Assembly: GCA_000434915.1 (NCBI GenBank)
Contig: FR882085.1
Coordinates: 101,538-108,573, forward strand
DNA from: Ruminococcus sp. CAG:563
GTDB lineage: Bacteria > Bacillota > Clostridia > Oscillospirales > Acutalibacteraceae
DNA length: 7,036 nt
Direction: 5' to 3'
Shown in pieces: positions 1-6,150 of the stretch (position 1 is the first letter of the stretch; each line of letters begins with the position of its first letter). The notes under the pieces were generated by a model. The model was not told the origin of the DNA and did no database searches. It worked only from the letters and a program-made list of their open reading frames with translations. A program made the position numbers and the translations under genes.

Positions 1-1
1 A

Positions 2-1000
2 ATGAGCGGTTTTGCGGCAACAATGGTCGCAACAATGGGCGTTATAGTACCTATCGCTCTCGGAACGCTTGTAACAGGCCTGTTTATGGGCGGAATCGGT
101 ACGCTTAAGGAACATGAAAGACTCATGAATGCACTTCTTGTCGGATGTATTCTTGCTGCAACAAGCGTCGGAATTACAGTTGAAACGCTGCGTGAACTCG
201 GAAAGCTGAAAACCAAGGTCGGCACAACAATTCTCAGCGCCGCAATCATCGACGATGTGCTCGGAATTCTCGCACTGAGCCTGATAACAAGCTTCGACGG
301 CGGCGGAAGCATCGGAATGACGCTGCTTAAATCCGTCGGTTTCTTCGTCATTGGCATCGGTCTCGGCTTCCCGATAAAATATGCGTTCGTTTGGATTTGC
401 AAGCGTTATCCCCACACAAGAAGAACAAGTATTTTTGCTCTCGCCGTGTGCTTCCTTTATGCTTATGCCGCCGAAACATTTTTCGGAATCGCCGCAATCA
501 CCGGTGCATTTCTTGCCGGAATCATGCTCAGCGGACTTAAGGACACCGACTTCGTTGACAAAAAGGTTCTCACAAACGGCTATATGATTTTCTCCCCGAT
601 TTTCTTCGCATATATCGGAATCAGCGCAGATTTCAGTGCATTCAAGCCTTCGGATTTGCTTTTCGGCCTTGTATTTGTCGCCGTCGGAATAATCGGAAAA
701 ATTATCGGCTGCGGTTCTGTTGCAAAACTTTGCAAATACAACACCCGTGATTCGGCAACGATCGGATTCGGAATGATTGCCCGAGGTGAGGTTGCGTTGG
801 CTGTTTACACAACGGGACATACGCTTATCAAAGACGGTGACGGAATCAATCCGCTTATTGCGACGATTATGCTTATAGTAATTTCGTCCATCCTCTGCCC
901 TATTTTGCTGAAGCTTGTGTTCGGCTCTCATAAGCATGAGGAATCTCATCCGACAACACTCCACGATATACAAACTCATTCGCTTGAGGGCGGATATTGA
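2..1000 (+). CDS. Na+/H+ antiporter, CPA2 family (NapA/GerN-like), 5'-truncated by the window edge
   Basis: This is an integral membrane cation:proton antiporter that would exchange Na+ (or K+) for H+ across the cytoplasmic membrane. The reading frame is open to the left edge. Full-length relatives are close to 390-400 residues, so the 332 residues here probably lack the first helices, and the ATG at base 2 need not be the real start. Visible family signatures, numbered from that ATG, are: the ATSVGITV segment (53-60); the ion-binding motif AAIIDDVLGIL with the Asp-Asp pair D84/D85, which favours an electrogenic Na+/H+ type over the Gln-Asp of Kef K+ channels; TGAFLAGIML (167-176); a Lys at 233 in GKIIGCG that probably matches the NapA helix-10 lysine; and RGEVALAVYTTG (261-272). 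The rest is a run of hydrophobic helices. The tail is short and His-rich, with no TrkA-N (RCK) domain, unlike KefB/KefC. It converges on the mannosidase gene. Confidence 0.9.
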   Translation: MSGFAATMVATMGVIVPIALGTLVTGLFMGGIGTLKEHERLMNALLVGCILAATSVGITVETLRELGKLKTKVGTTILSAAIIDDVLGILALSLITSFDGGGSIGMTLLKSVGFFVIGIGLGFPIKYAFVWICKRYPHTRRTSIFALAVCFLYAYAAETFFGIAAITGAFLAGIMLSGLKDTDFVDKKVLTNGYMIFSPIFFAYIGISADFSAFKPSDLLFGLVFVAVGIIGKIIGCGSVAKLCKYNTRDSATIGFGMIARGEVALAVYTTGHTLIKDGDGINPLIATIMLIVISSILCPILLKLVFGSHKHEESHPTTLHDIQTHSLEGGY

Positions 1001-1028
1001 TTATTTAATATAGCTGTGGCTTAGTGTA

Positions 1029-1069
1029 AAGCGAACCCATTTGTACAGTCCGTACAAATGGGTTCGCTT
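1029..1069. terminator. Bidirectional intrinsic terminator between convergent genes
   Basis: This is a perfect 18-bp inverted repeat (arms 1029-1046 and 1052-1069, 5-nt loop AGTCC) in the 98-bp gap between the converging antiporter and mannosidase genes. In the + direction the stem ends in TT, followed about 17 nt later by a T-rich stretch (from 1086). In the - direction it is followed by TTTACAC. Neither side has a long uninterrupted T tract, so termination efficiency is uncertain, but stem strength and position make a shared terminator the best reading. Confidence 0.75.
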
Positions 1070-1098
1070 CATTATTATCGTCATTCTTTTTTATAATT

Positions 1099-3576
1099 TT
1101 ATCCGACAATTCCCTCAAGGAAGTTCGTTTCGCGAACAGAACCGTCCTTTGCGATTCGGAATGTCTTTGTCTCATTTGCGCCGAACTCGGCTTTAATATC
1201 TGCATTGAATAGTTTACATGATATTTCGGCATTAACCGATTCGCCATTGGCTTCGGTAAATCTCATGATAAGGTCACCCGAACCGTCCTCGCAGAACTTG
1301 AATGCCGACATAATTACACTGTCGCTGCTTGTTGCTATAAAGCCCTGCTTCTGCGGAAGTGTTCCCTTGTGGAAGCTCTCCGGGATTGCGACGGGACGGA
1401 TATTGAACATAACAGCCTCTTCCTCTATTCTGCTCTTTTCCGATTCGCCGTCACAGGTGAAGATGCCGTACTCAAAACGCTGAAGTCCCTCATCCGTAAA
1501 GTTGAAGTTTGCCGCAGGTCGGTTTGAATAGTGATCGGCAAAGATTACGTTTCTTATAACAGTGAGACGAAAATCGTTATCCGGGCAGTCATAAGAATAC
1601 TTAGAGTCATTGACAATCGCAAGTGTTCTTCTGCCGCCGTCCGTGAAGGTAATTGCACCCCACTTGCCTGCCGGTTCTTCCTCTCCGTTTGTCGGTCGCT
1701 TAATAAACGCACCGGGGATTTCATAAGTATTTATGCGATCTTCGCCTGCGACCGGGAATGACATTTTAAGAAGTGTAAACTTCTCCTGCCAAATTGCTTT
1801 GCACTTAACTCTGAGCGTTTTTTGCTCTGCACCGAGAATAAAATCCTGAGTGAGAAACGAGTTCTTGTATGTATGCGTTGTTCTGATAACGCTTCTTACA
1901 TTGCCGCTTTCGACAAGCTCAATTCTTTCGAGCTTCATTATGCCCTCAATGTCGTGGAATGTAAAGACATTATGTGCCCAAGTGTCGGTGTCCTCATCGT
2001 GAATTACGGTCGGAACGGCAAGCGGTTTGTCTGTCGAAGCGTAATCATAGCCCGTTTCTTTATTTGTAAGAGATTTAATAAAGCCTGTTGATTCATCAAA
2101 TGTAACGGAAAGATATTTATTCTCAATCGTGTAATCTTTTGCTTTAACGTCTGACTCAATGTGGTTTTCCCTGTCCTCGTCTTGCTTATTTTCGAGCCAA
2201 TAAACAGCATAGCCGAGTGCGGGAATATCAGCAAGAAACACGGTATCAAGATGTGTATCATTCGAGCGAGAGGAACGCACATTGCTGAACACAACCGCAT
2301 TGCCCTCTGAATCAGTAACAGAAGCCGACGGGTGATATGTCCTGACAGGAACCTTAACGTCAAACGAAAGCGGATTGAACATCACAATCGGGCGAGGGAA
2401 CCTGCCGCAGGACTGATTTCTGACTTCGCAAACAGGCTCGGAAACGCCGTCAACCCAAGTATCAATCATTCCTGAAATACGCAGAAGAGCTTCATTCTGT
2501 AATCTGTCGGATATCGTGAGAGTATGTCCCATTGATGCATTGACATCGTCATATGCTTCCATAATCGAACAACCGCAAAGAATATCATGAAACTGATTGA
2601 AGCAAACATCACGCCATGCCTCTTTGAATTTCTCGGTCTTATCTTTCATACCGGCGAGTTTTGTCGCAACGGTTGTAAACGCTTCGGAAGAATAAAGGGA
2701 ATTTTCAAGCTTTCTGTTCAATTTTTTAACCATACTTGTTGCCGAATAGCAGCCGCTTGCATGGTGCTGCAAATCATCGGCCCAAACAGGTAAATCAACC
2801 TTTTCAAGGCAAAGCGACTCAAAGAACGAATCCGGATCGGAGAAAATCATCTCGTGATATCCCTCTTGCTTAAGCTCCTTTTGAACGTACTCAATGACGC
2901 CTCTTGTCGGTCCGCCGCCGTGGTTGCCGACGCCGTAAAACAGCATAACTCCGTGACCGTCTCGCTTAATTCTTTCTTCGGCAATATTTCTTGCTCTCTC
3001 AAATCCTTCAATGTCCCCCGGGCCGTAACCGCAGGGATCCGGAATTTTAAATGTAGGAATTTCCGTTCCGTCAGAACCTCTCCACATATATGTATCGGGG
3101 ATTTCGGCGTTTTCATGATGACCCGGACGCATCATAACATAGGCAGTCATACCTCCGTTTTTAATAAGCTGCGGCAGGTTGCCCGAATGTCCGAAGGAGT
3201 CAACGTTATACGCCGTACGGCAAATTTTGCCGAATTTTTCATAGTAATAAAGCTGTGAATAAAGTGCCTGACGGGCAAAGCTCTCGCCCGACGGCATGTT
3301 ACAGTCAGGCTGAACCCACCAACCGTTAACGGGAACCCAACGACCCTCTTTCACTTTTTCAACTATCTCTTCGAACATATCGGGTGCAATTTCCTCGACC
3401 CACTTATAATAAGCGGCAGACGAGCAGGTGAAAACAAAATCGGGGTATTCGTTAAGTCTGTCAAGTGCGCTTCTGAAAGTCTGCAATACCTCGCCACAGC
3501 CCTCCTGCCAACGCCAGAGCCAAATCGGATCAAGATGTGCATTACCTATAAGATGAATTCTTGATTTTTCGGACAT
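1099..3576 (-). CDS. Alpha-mannosidase, glycoside hydrolase family 38
   Basis: This 825-residue retaining exo-alpha-mannosidase probably trims alpha-linked mannose from host or yeast glycan fragments. No signal peptide is visible, so it should act in the cytoplasm on imported oligosaccharides. The N-terminal GH38 catalytic domain is clear: GNAHLDPIWLWRWQEG (11-26) with zinc ligands H14 and D16; NVDSFGHSGNLPQL (124-137), where D126 is the expected zinc-binding nucleophile; YGVGNHGGGPT (214-224); QHHASGCYSA (270-279); and NQFHDILCG (327-335), with H330 as the fourth zinc ligand and D331 next to it. The C-terminal half fits the middle-domain and beta-sandwich arrangement of the family. The start is set at 3576 because an AGGAGG (3584-3589) lies 7 nt upstream; an in-frame ATG at 3612 would place that site inside the gene. 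It has its own promoter. No sugar transporter or other glycosidase is next to it in the window. Substrate linkage cannot be read from the sequence. Confidence 0.96.
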   Translation of the reverse strand: MSEKSRIHLIGNAHLDPIWLWRWQEGCGEVLQTFRSALDRLNEYPDFVFTCSSAAYYKWVEEIAPDMFEEIVEKVKEGRWVPVNGWWVQPDCNMPSGESFARQALYSQLYYYEKFGKICRTAYNVDSFGHSGNLPQLIKNGGMTAYVMMRPGHHENAEIPDTYMWRGSDGTEIPTFKIPDPCGYGPGDIEGFERARNIAEERIKRDGHGVMLFYGVGNHGGGPTRGVIEYVQKELKQEGYHEMIFSDPDSFFESLCLEKVDLPVWADDLQHHASGCYSATSMVKKLNRKLENSLYSSEAFTTVATKLAGMKDKTEKFKEAWRDVCFNQFHDILCGCSIMEAYDDVNASMGHTLTISDRLQNEALLRISGMIDTWVDGVSEPVCEVRNQSCGRFPRPIVMFNPLSFDVKVPVRTYHPSASVTDSEGNAVVFSNVRSSRSNDTHLDTVFLADIPALGYAVYWLENKQDEDRENHIESDVKAKDYTIENKYLSVTFDESTGFIKSLTNKETGYDYASTDKPLAVPTVIHDEDTDTWAHNVFTFHDIEGIMKLERIELVESGNVRSVIRTTHTYKNSFLTQDFILGAEQKTLRVKCKAIWQEKFTLLKMSFPVAGEDRINTYEIPGAFIKRPTNGEEEPAGKWGAITFTDGGRRTLAIVNDSKYSYDCPDNDFRLTVIRNVIFADHYSNRPAANFNFTDEGLQRFEYGIFTCDGESEKSRIEEEAVMFNIRPVAIPESFHKGTLPQKQGFIATSSDSVIMSAFKFCEDGSGDLIMRFTEANGESVNAEISCKLFNADIKAEFGANETKTFRIAKDGSVRETNFLEGIVG

Positions 3577-3583
3577 TTGCGTT

Positions 3584-3589
3584 CCTCCT
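3584..3589 (-). promoter_or_regulatory. Ribosome binding site deciding the mannosidase start
   Basis: A perfect AGGAGG on the minus strand, 7 nt upstream of the ATG at 3576-3574. It selects this start over the in-frame ATGs further upstream (for example 3612), which have no comparable site. Confidence 0.9.
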
Positions 3590-3618
3590 TTTATGCTTCT
3601 GCTCATTTGCAAAAACTT

Positions 3619-3634
3619 GTGTTGCTATAAACAC
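3619..3634. promoter_or_regulatory. Possible operator at the mannosidase transcription start
   Basis: This inverted repeat, GTGTT-N6-AACAC, has perfect 5-bp arms. It abuts the -10 hexamer and spans the predicted transcription start, where a repressor would block initiation. It is short, so chance occurrence in AT-rich DNA is possible. It does not fit a catabolite-response element well, and no regulator gene for it is in view. Confidence 0.35.
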
Positions 3635-3661
3635 TATATTATAAAAGAAATTTATTGTCAA
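3633..3661 (-). promoter_or_regulatory. Sigma-A promoter of the alpha-mannosidase gene
   Basis: On the minus strand, a perfect -35 TTGACA (3661-3656) is followed after 17 nt by the -10 hexamer TATAGT (3638-3633). Transcription would start near 3626 and leave a leader of about 50 nt before the ATG at 3576. The match is strong, so the mannosidase is probably transcribed on its own and not from the sigma-factor gene upstream. Confidence 0.85.
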
Positions 3662-3695
3662 GCATTCAGTATTATTGACTTTTTTATAATATAAA

Positions 3696-3743
3696 AACAG
3701 ACTTCAAAACGAGCATTTTTCGGTTCGAATTTTGAAGTCTGTT
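3696..3743 (-). terminator. Intrinsic terminator of the ECF sigma-factor gene
   Basis: A 14-bp perfect stem (3743-3730 with 3709-3696) encloses a 20-nt loop. On the minus strand it is followed directly by TTTTTAT. It starts 50 nt after the sigma-factor stop codon and lies upstream of the mannosidase promoter, so it insulates the two minus-strand genes. The plus-strand side is also followed by CACATTTTT, but no plus-strand gene ends here. Confidence 0.85.
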
Positions 3744-3792
3744 CACATTTTTAACAAACGGAATATACATACATTTACGGTTTGACGCAAGC

Positions 3793-4326
3793 TTAACGGA
3801 AGATTTTGAAAGAACAAACCAAAGCGAAGAAATATAAATGTCCGATTGAATTTTTGACTTTCTTTTGGAGTCTGCTTTTCCTTGTACGGTAGTTTTCATA
3901 TGTAATGTTCAGCTCATTAACAATCAAATCCGGGCTTTTCTTTTCGATATACAGCTTTATAAAAATATCTCTTTCTTTATCGTTCAAAAGATTTAATATC
4001 TTCTTCTGAACATCGTCAAAGATTGCATCAATATCAATGTTTTCGTTTTCATAGTCATCAAAGGAGGGAATCTTAACGTCGTCAACACAAACAAAACTGT
4101 TTTCAATCTTCTGTTCTCTGAAATAATCATGGAGCTTATTATTCGCAACGGTAAAAAGCCATGAGCGAATATTTTTTTCCGTCAGCTCATCAAATTTGTC
4201 AACAAATAACAGAAACGTATCTTGAGTTATGTCTTGTGCAGCATCGGCATTTCTGCATCTTGAGCAGCAAAATTTATATACATCGGAATAGTATTTTTCC
4301 GTAATTTGCTCCGCTGACAACGACAT
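3793..4326 (-). CDS. RNA polymerase sigma factor, ECF (sigma-70 family, group 4)
   Basis: This 177-residue regulator would direct RNA polymerase to a specific set of promoters, probably in response to an envelope or environmental stress. Region sigma-2 spans about residues 10-73 and includes AQDITQDTF (30-38) and the core-binding/-10 segment RSWLFTVANNKLHDYFREQ (54-72). A linker rich in Asp and Glu follows (about 81-105). Region sigma-4, with its helix-turn-helix, spans about 105-160 (NDKERDIFIKLYIEKKSP, then YENYRTRKSRLQKKV). The last dozen residues are hydrophobic. The start is set at 4326 because AAGGA (4336-4340) lies 9 nt upstream; the ATG at 4335 directly abuts that site. Three cysteines (C20, C21, C24) sit near the start of region 2. 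No anti-sigma factor or sensor follows, because the next gene downstream is the separately promoted mannosidase. The signal and targets cannot be deduced. Confidence 0.92.
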   Translation of the reverse strand: MSLSAEQITEKYYSDVYKFCCSRCRNADAAQDITQDTFLLFVDKFDELTEKNIRSWLFTVANNKLHDYFREQKIENSFVCVDDVKIPSFDDYENENIDIDAIFDDVQKKILNLLNDKERDIFIKLYIEKKSPDLIVNELNITYENYRTRKSRLQKKVKNSIGHLYFFALVCSFKIFR

Positions 4327-4359
4327 ATTTATCATTCCTTAATTTAACAATATAAAGTT

Positions 4360-4388
4360 ATATTATCACTTTTTTCGTAAAAGAACAA
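4360..4388 (-). promoter_or_regulatory. Promoter of the ECF sigma-factor gene
   Basis: On the minus strand a -35-like TTGTTC (4388-4383) is followed after 17 nt by a -10 hexamer TAATAT (4365-4360). The -10 is preceded by TGA, which gives an extended -10 (TGn). The start site would lie near 4353, giving a leader of about 27 nt to the ATG at 4326. It looks like a housekeeping-type promoter, with no clear ECF-type autoregulatory motif. Confidence 0.6.
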
Positions 4389-4394
4389 GACCTT

Positions 4395-4439
4395 AAACAA
4401 AAAATTATATTATATTCAAACAAAAAATTTAATATATTC
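4395..4439. repeat. AT-rich tandem direct repeat upstream of the sigma-factor promoter
   Basis: Two imperfect copies in tandem, 4395-4417 (23 bp) and 4418-4439 (22 bp). Both begin AAACAAAAAATT on the plus strand and end ATATTC, and differ only in the central A/T run. On the minus strand they lie immediately upstream of the predicted -35 of the sigma-factor gene. Their A/T tracts could work as an UP element or bend DNA, or be a pair of operator sites. The composition is simple enough that slippage could also explain them. Confidence 0.7.
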
Positions 4440-4522
4440 AAAAGATTACAATGATTCACCCCCCTGAGAAAACAGCTCACACGCTGCATGAAAATCACCA
4501 CCTAAAACGATTCAAGAATAAA

Positions 4523-4566
4523 AGCAGACTTCTGTTAAAAACGGTTTGTTTTTAAAGAAGTCTGTT
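4523..4566 (-). terminator. Second terminator of the DUF6935 operon (T2)
   Basis: A long hairpin: an 11-bp stem with one G-T wobble (4523-4533 with 4556-4566), one bulged G at 4534, then 7 more A/T pairs and a 7-nt loop (4542-4548). On the minus strand it is followed by TTTATT. It lies 55 nt beyond the first terminator and would catch read-through before the sigma-factor promoter. Its outer arms share the CAGACTTC/GAAGTCTG core with the hairpin at 3696-3743. Confidence 0.65.
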
Positions 4567-4620
4567 AATGCTTTTAATACTTTATTGCAAGGAGCTTTTA
4601 CAGTAAATTAAAAATCAGCT

Positions 4621-4656
4621 AAAAAAAAGAAATCCTGATACCGTGTCAGAATTTCT
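4621..4656 (-). terminator. Main intrinsic terminator of the DUF6935 operon (T1)
   Basis: An 11-bp stem (4656-4646 with 4638-4628, one G-T wobble) and a 7-nt loop. On the minus strand it is followed by an uninterrupted run of T (4628-4621). This is a textbook rho-independent terminator about 130 nt after the stop codon of the DUF6935-like gene. Confidence 0.88.
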
Positions 4657-4786
4657 CTTCTATGTTTTATATCGCATTTTTTGAAGCTTTCAACGTATGA
4701 AAGTGAGATTGTATTCATACCGTCGAAAAGAGTAAACGGGTTAAGCTTTTTGTCGAAAAAACTATATTCCGTTGATCTTACAGCTC

Positions 4787-5356
4787 TTATGCCCACGGAT
4801 CGGCCGCTTCCGGAATACGCACACCTGTTAGCAGGTACTGCTCCCACAAGAACCATTTTCCGTCGCTTCCGCGTTGACGAAGTTTTATCGGACGCGGGTC
4901 GTCCGCGCCGCCGCACGGTATAAAGAGCTTCATATATCCCTGTTCTTCCGACGAAACATGATTACTTTCGACGACTATTGTATAGGGTTCGGATGGCGTG
5001 TAATTATTCTCGGGTGTCGAGCCCGCAAAATAAGTAAAAGGCAGATAGGTTTTTCCGTCACGAAAGCGATCGTTCAAAAAAGAAATCTCCATTCCGTTCA
5101 GCGGACGCGGACCTCTGAGCCAATTAAGCATCTCTGTTCCGATGTTTTTGTCGGCGGCGTATGCACACAGTGCCAGCACGGTGAGAGCGGCGGCTTGGAA
5201 CGGCGTATCGAGGCTTGCCTCGGGGAGCGTCTGCATTTCGGCAAGGCTTTCAGGCAATGCGGAAAATGTAAATGTTTCCCTTTTGTTACCCGCAGATTGT
5301 ACGGCAGAAACAACTGCCTGCTGTGCTGTGTTTTTTAATTTGTCAAAAATTCCCAT
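4787..5356 (-). CDS. DUF6935-like protein of unknown function
   Basis: A 189-residue protein that I match from memory to the DUF6935 family of Clostridia; its molecular function is unknown. It opens with MGIFDKLKNTAQQAV, an amphipathic helix rather than a cleavable signal peptide. Next come a LPESLAEMQTLPEA segment (34-47) and a short Ala/Leu-rich stretch with TPFQAAALTVLALCAYAA (51-68). The conserved-looking core follows: LNWLRGPRPLNG, FLNDRFRDGK, YFAGSTPENNYTPSEPYTI and GYMKLFIPCGGADDPRPIKLR, ending in KWFLWEQYLLTGVRIPE and the terminal DPWA. The length and WA ending suggest it is complete. The start is the ATG at 5356 because GGAGG (5362-5366) lies 5 nt upstream; a TTG further up overlaps that site. 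It is the last gene of the minus-strand operon, 62 bp after the zinc-ribbon gene, with no obvious promoter in between. It is probably cytoplasmic or membrane-associated through the N-terminal helix. Confidence 0.82.
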   Translation of the reverse strand: MGIFDKLKNTAQQAVVSAVQSAGNKRETFTFSALPESLAEMQTLPEASLDTPFQAAALTVLALCAYAADKNIGTEMLNWLRGPRPLNGMEISFLNDRFRDGKTYLPFTYFAGSTPENNYTPSEPYTIVVESNHVSSEEQGYMKLFIPCGGADDPRPIKLRQRGSDGKWFLWEQYLLTGVRIPEAADPWA

Positions 5357-5418
5357 TGTATCCTCCAATCTGATTTTCCTTCATTCCCTTAATCGGCATT
5401 GCAAAAATTTAGCAAGAT

Positions 5419-6150
5419 TCAGCTTTTTATTTTCCACTTTAAGCTATCTTCGTGAAGGGTATAACCGCAATAAGAGCAGCATCCGTTTTCATCGGGCAGG
5501 AAGTTTGCTCCGCAGCTCGGACATTCTTTTTCAGTAAAGAAATCACCGTCAGTCTTTCTTTTTTCCGGATTTCTTGCTCTTTGCAGGGTCAATTTCTTTT
5601 TAATTTTTTTTGTAAACGGCTTTTGATTTTCGGGAAGGAATGTTTTGGTTCCGTAAATTTCAGCCGTAACCTTTGTTATCTCGTCTGTATTTGCAACCTT
5701 TAAAAGCTTGATTGTATCAACGCTGAAATCAAGCATATCCTTGTCGCTTTCATTTTCCAAAAAATATTCGTTCAAGCAGGCTCTGAGATAATTCTCCGAA
5801 TATCCTGCGATTTTTTCCGCAAGGTTGTCTTGTTTAACTCTTTCGTAGATAATAGGTGAGACAATCACTCCCAAAGCAAGAATCGCAGCACCTACGCCGG
5901 CCGCAAGAGAAATCTCGGTGTCCTCGATTAAATATAAACAAAGAAAGACACATACGAAAAGTATGGAGCCGGACAGAATAAGCTGTAAAAATCTTTTCAG
6001 GTTAGTACTGATAGATTCATAGATTTCAAACGACTCGGTCTGCCAATCGTAAAACTCGTTTTTAATAACGGCGCCGCAGTATTCGCAGGTAACCTGCTGA
6101 CTGTCAAGCTTAACACTTGCACCGCAGGACGGGCAGGTTATTCTTAACAT
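5419..6150 (-). CDS. Zinc-ribbon membrane protein, probably the C-terminal part of a split gene
   Basis: This 243-residue ORF begins almost directly with a Cys4 zinc ribbon (C6, C9, C22, C25; CPSCG...CEYCG). Two predicted membrane helices follow (about 54-75 and 80-102), then a soluble alpha/beta-looking region (about 105-190) with basic LQRARNPEKRK. It ends in a second zinc ribbon (CPSCG at 210-214, then CCSYCG at 224-229) and LKWKIKS. This layout recalls Firmicutes proteins annotated as zinc-ribbon/Tim44-like transport proteins; that is a resemblance only. The ATG at 6150 has no ribosome binding site and overlaps the end of the upstream ORF by 7 nt. The frame stays open upstream of the ATG, reading QKEKKKSYYND into the ribbon. 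Removing one copy of the 73-bp repeat at 6179-6325 puts it in frame with the upstream ORF (431 residues in total). I therefore read this as the C-terminal part of one protein, although translational coupling of two separate genes is possible. Confidence 0.8.
   Translation of the reverse strand: MLRITCPSCGASVKLDSQQVTCEYCGAVIKNEFYDWQTESFEIYESISTNLKRFLQLILSGSILFVCVFLCLYLIEDTEISLAAGVGAAILALGVIVSPIIYERVKQDNLAEKIAGYSENYLRACLNEYFLENESDKDMLDFSVDTIKLLKVANTDEITKVTAEIYGTKTFLPENQKPFTKKIKKKLTLQRARNPEKRKTDGDFFTEKECPSCGANFLPDENGCCSYCGYTLHEDSLKWKIKS

Larger units (their letters stand above)
4327..4786. other. Intergenic region between the sigma-factor and DUF6935-like genes
   Basis: This 460-bp gap contains no well-supported gene. 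From its high end, in minus-strand order, it holds about 130 bp of 3' untranslated sequence of the DUF6935-like gene, two terminators (4656-4621 and 4566-4523), a stretch at 4440-4520 with an unusual G6 run on the minus strand (near 4464-4459), the AT-rich tandem repeat, and the sigma-factor promoter. A minus-strand ORF of 43 codons (4489-4358) is possible but overlaps that promoter. Confidence 0.8.

Noticed and set aside
2854..3258. Plus-strand 134-codon ORF antisense to the mannosidase
   Set aside because: It lies entirely within the well-supported GH38 catalytic domain on the other strand, with no start signal or recognisable protein features.
3577..3612. Longer mannosidase start at 3612
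   Set aside because: The 12 extra residues would be encoded across the strong AGGAGG site at 3584-3589, and family members begin close to the HLIGNAHLD motif. The start at 3576 fits better.
4440..4520. Riboswitch or structured RNA upstream of the sigma factor
   Set aside because: The G6 run and mixed-composition stretch drew attention, but no known riboswitch core motif is recognisable, and it lies upstream of the predicted promoter, so it would not be in the sigma-factor mRNA.
4608..4916. Minus-strand 102-codon ORF overlapping the end of the DUF6935-like gene
   Set aside because: Its first half is an out-of-frame reading of the DUF6935-like gene and its end runs through the T1 terminator hairpin and T tract. 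There is no ribosome binding site at its ATGs, and the DUF6935-like protein has its normal WA ending, so this is not a frameshifted extension.
4874..5338. Plus-strand 154-codon ORF antisense to the DUF6935-like gene
   Set aside because: It is a shadow of the minus-strand gene. It is rich in Arg and Cys with no domain pattern, and lacks a ribosome binding site.
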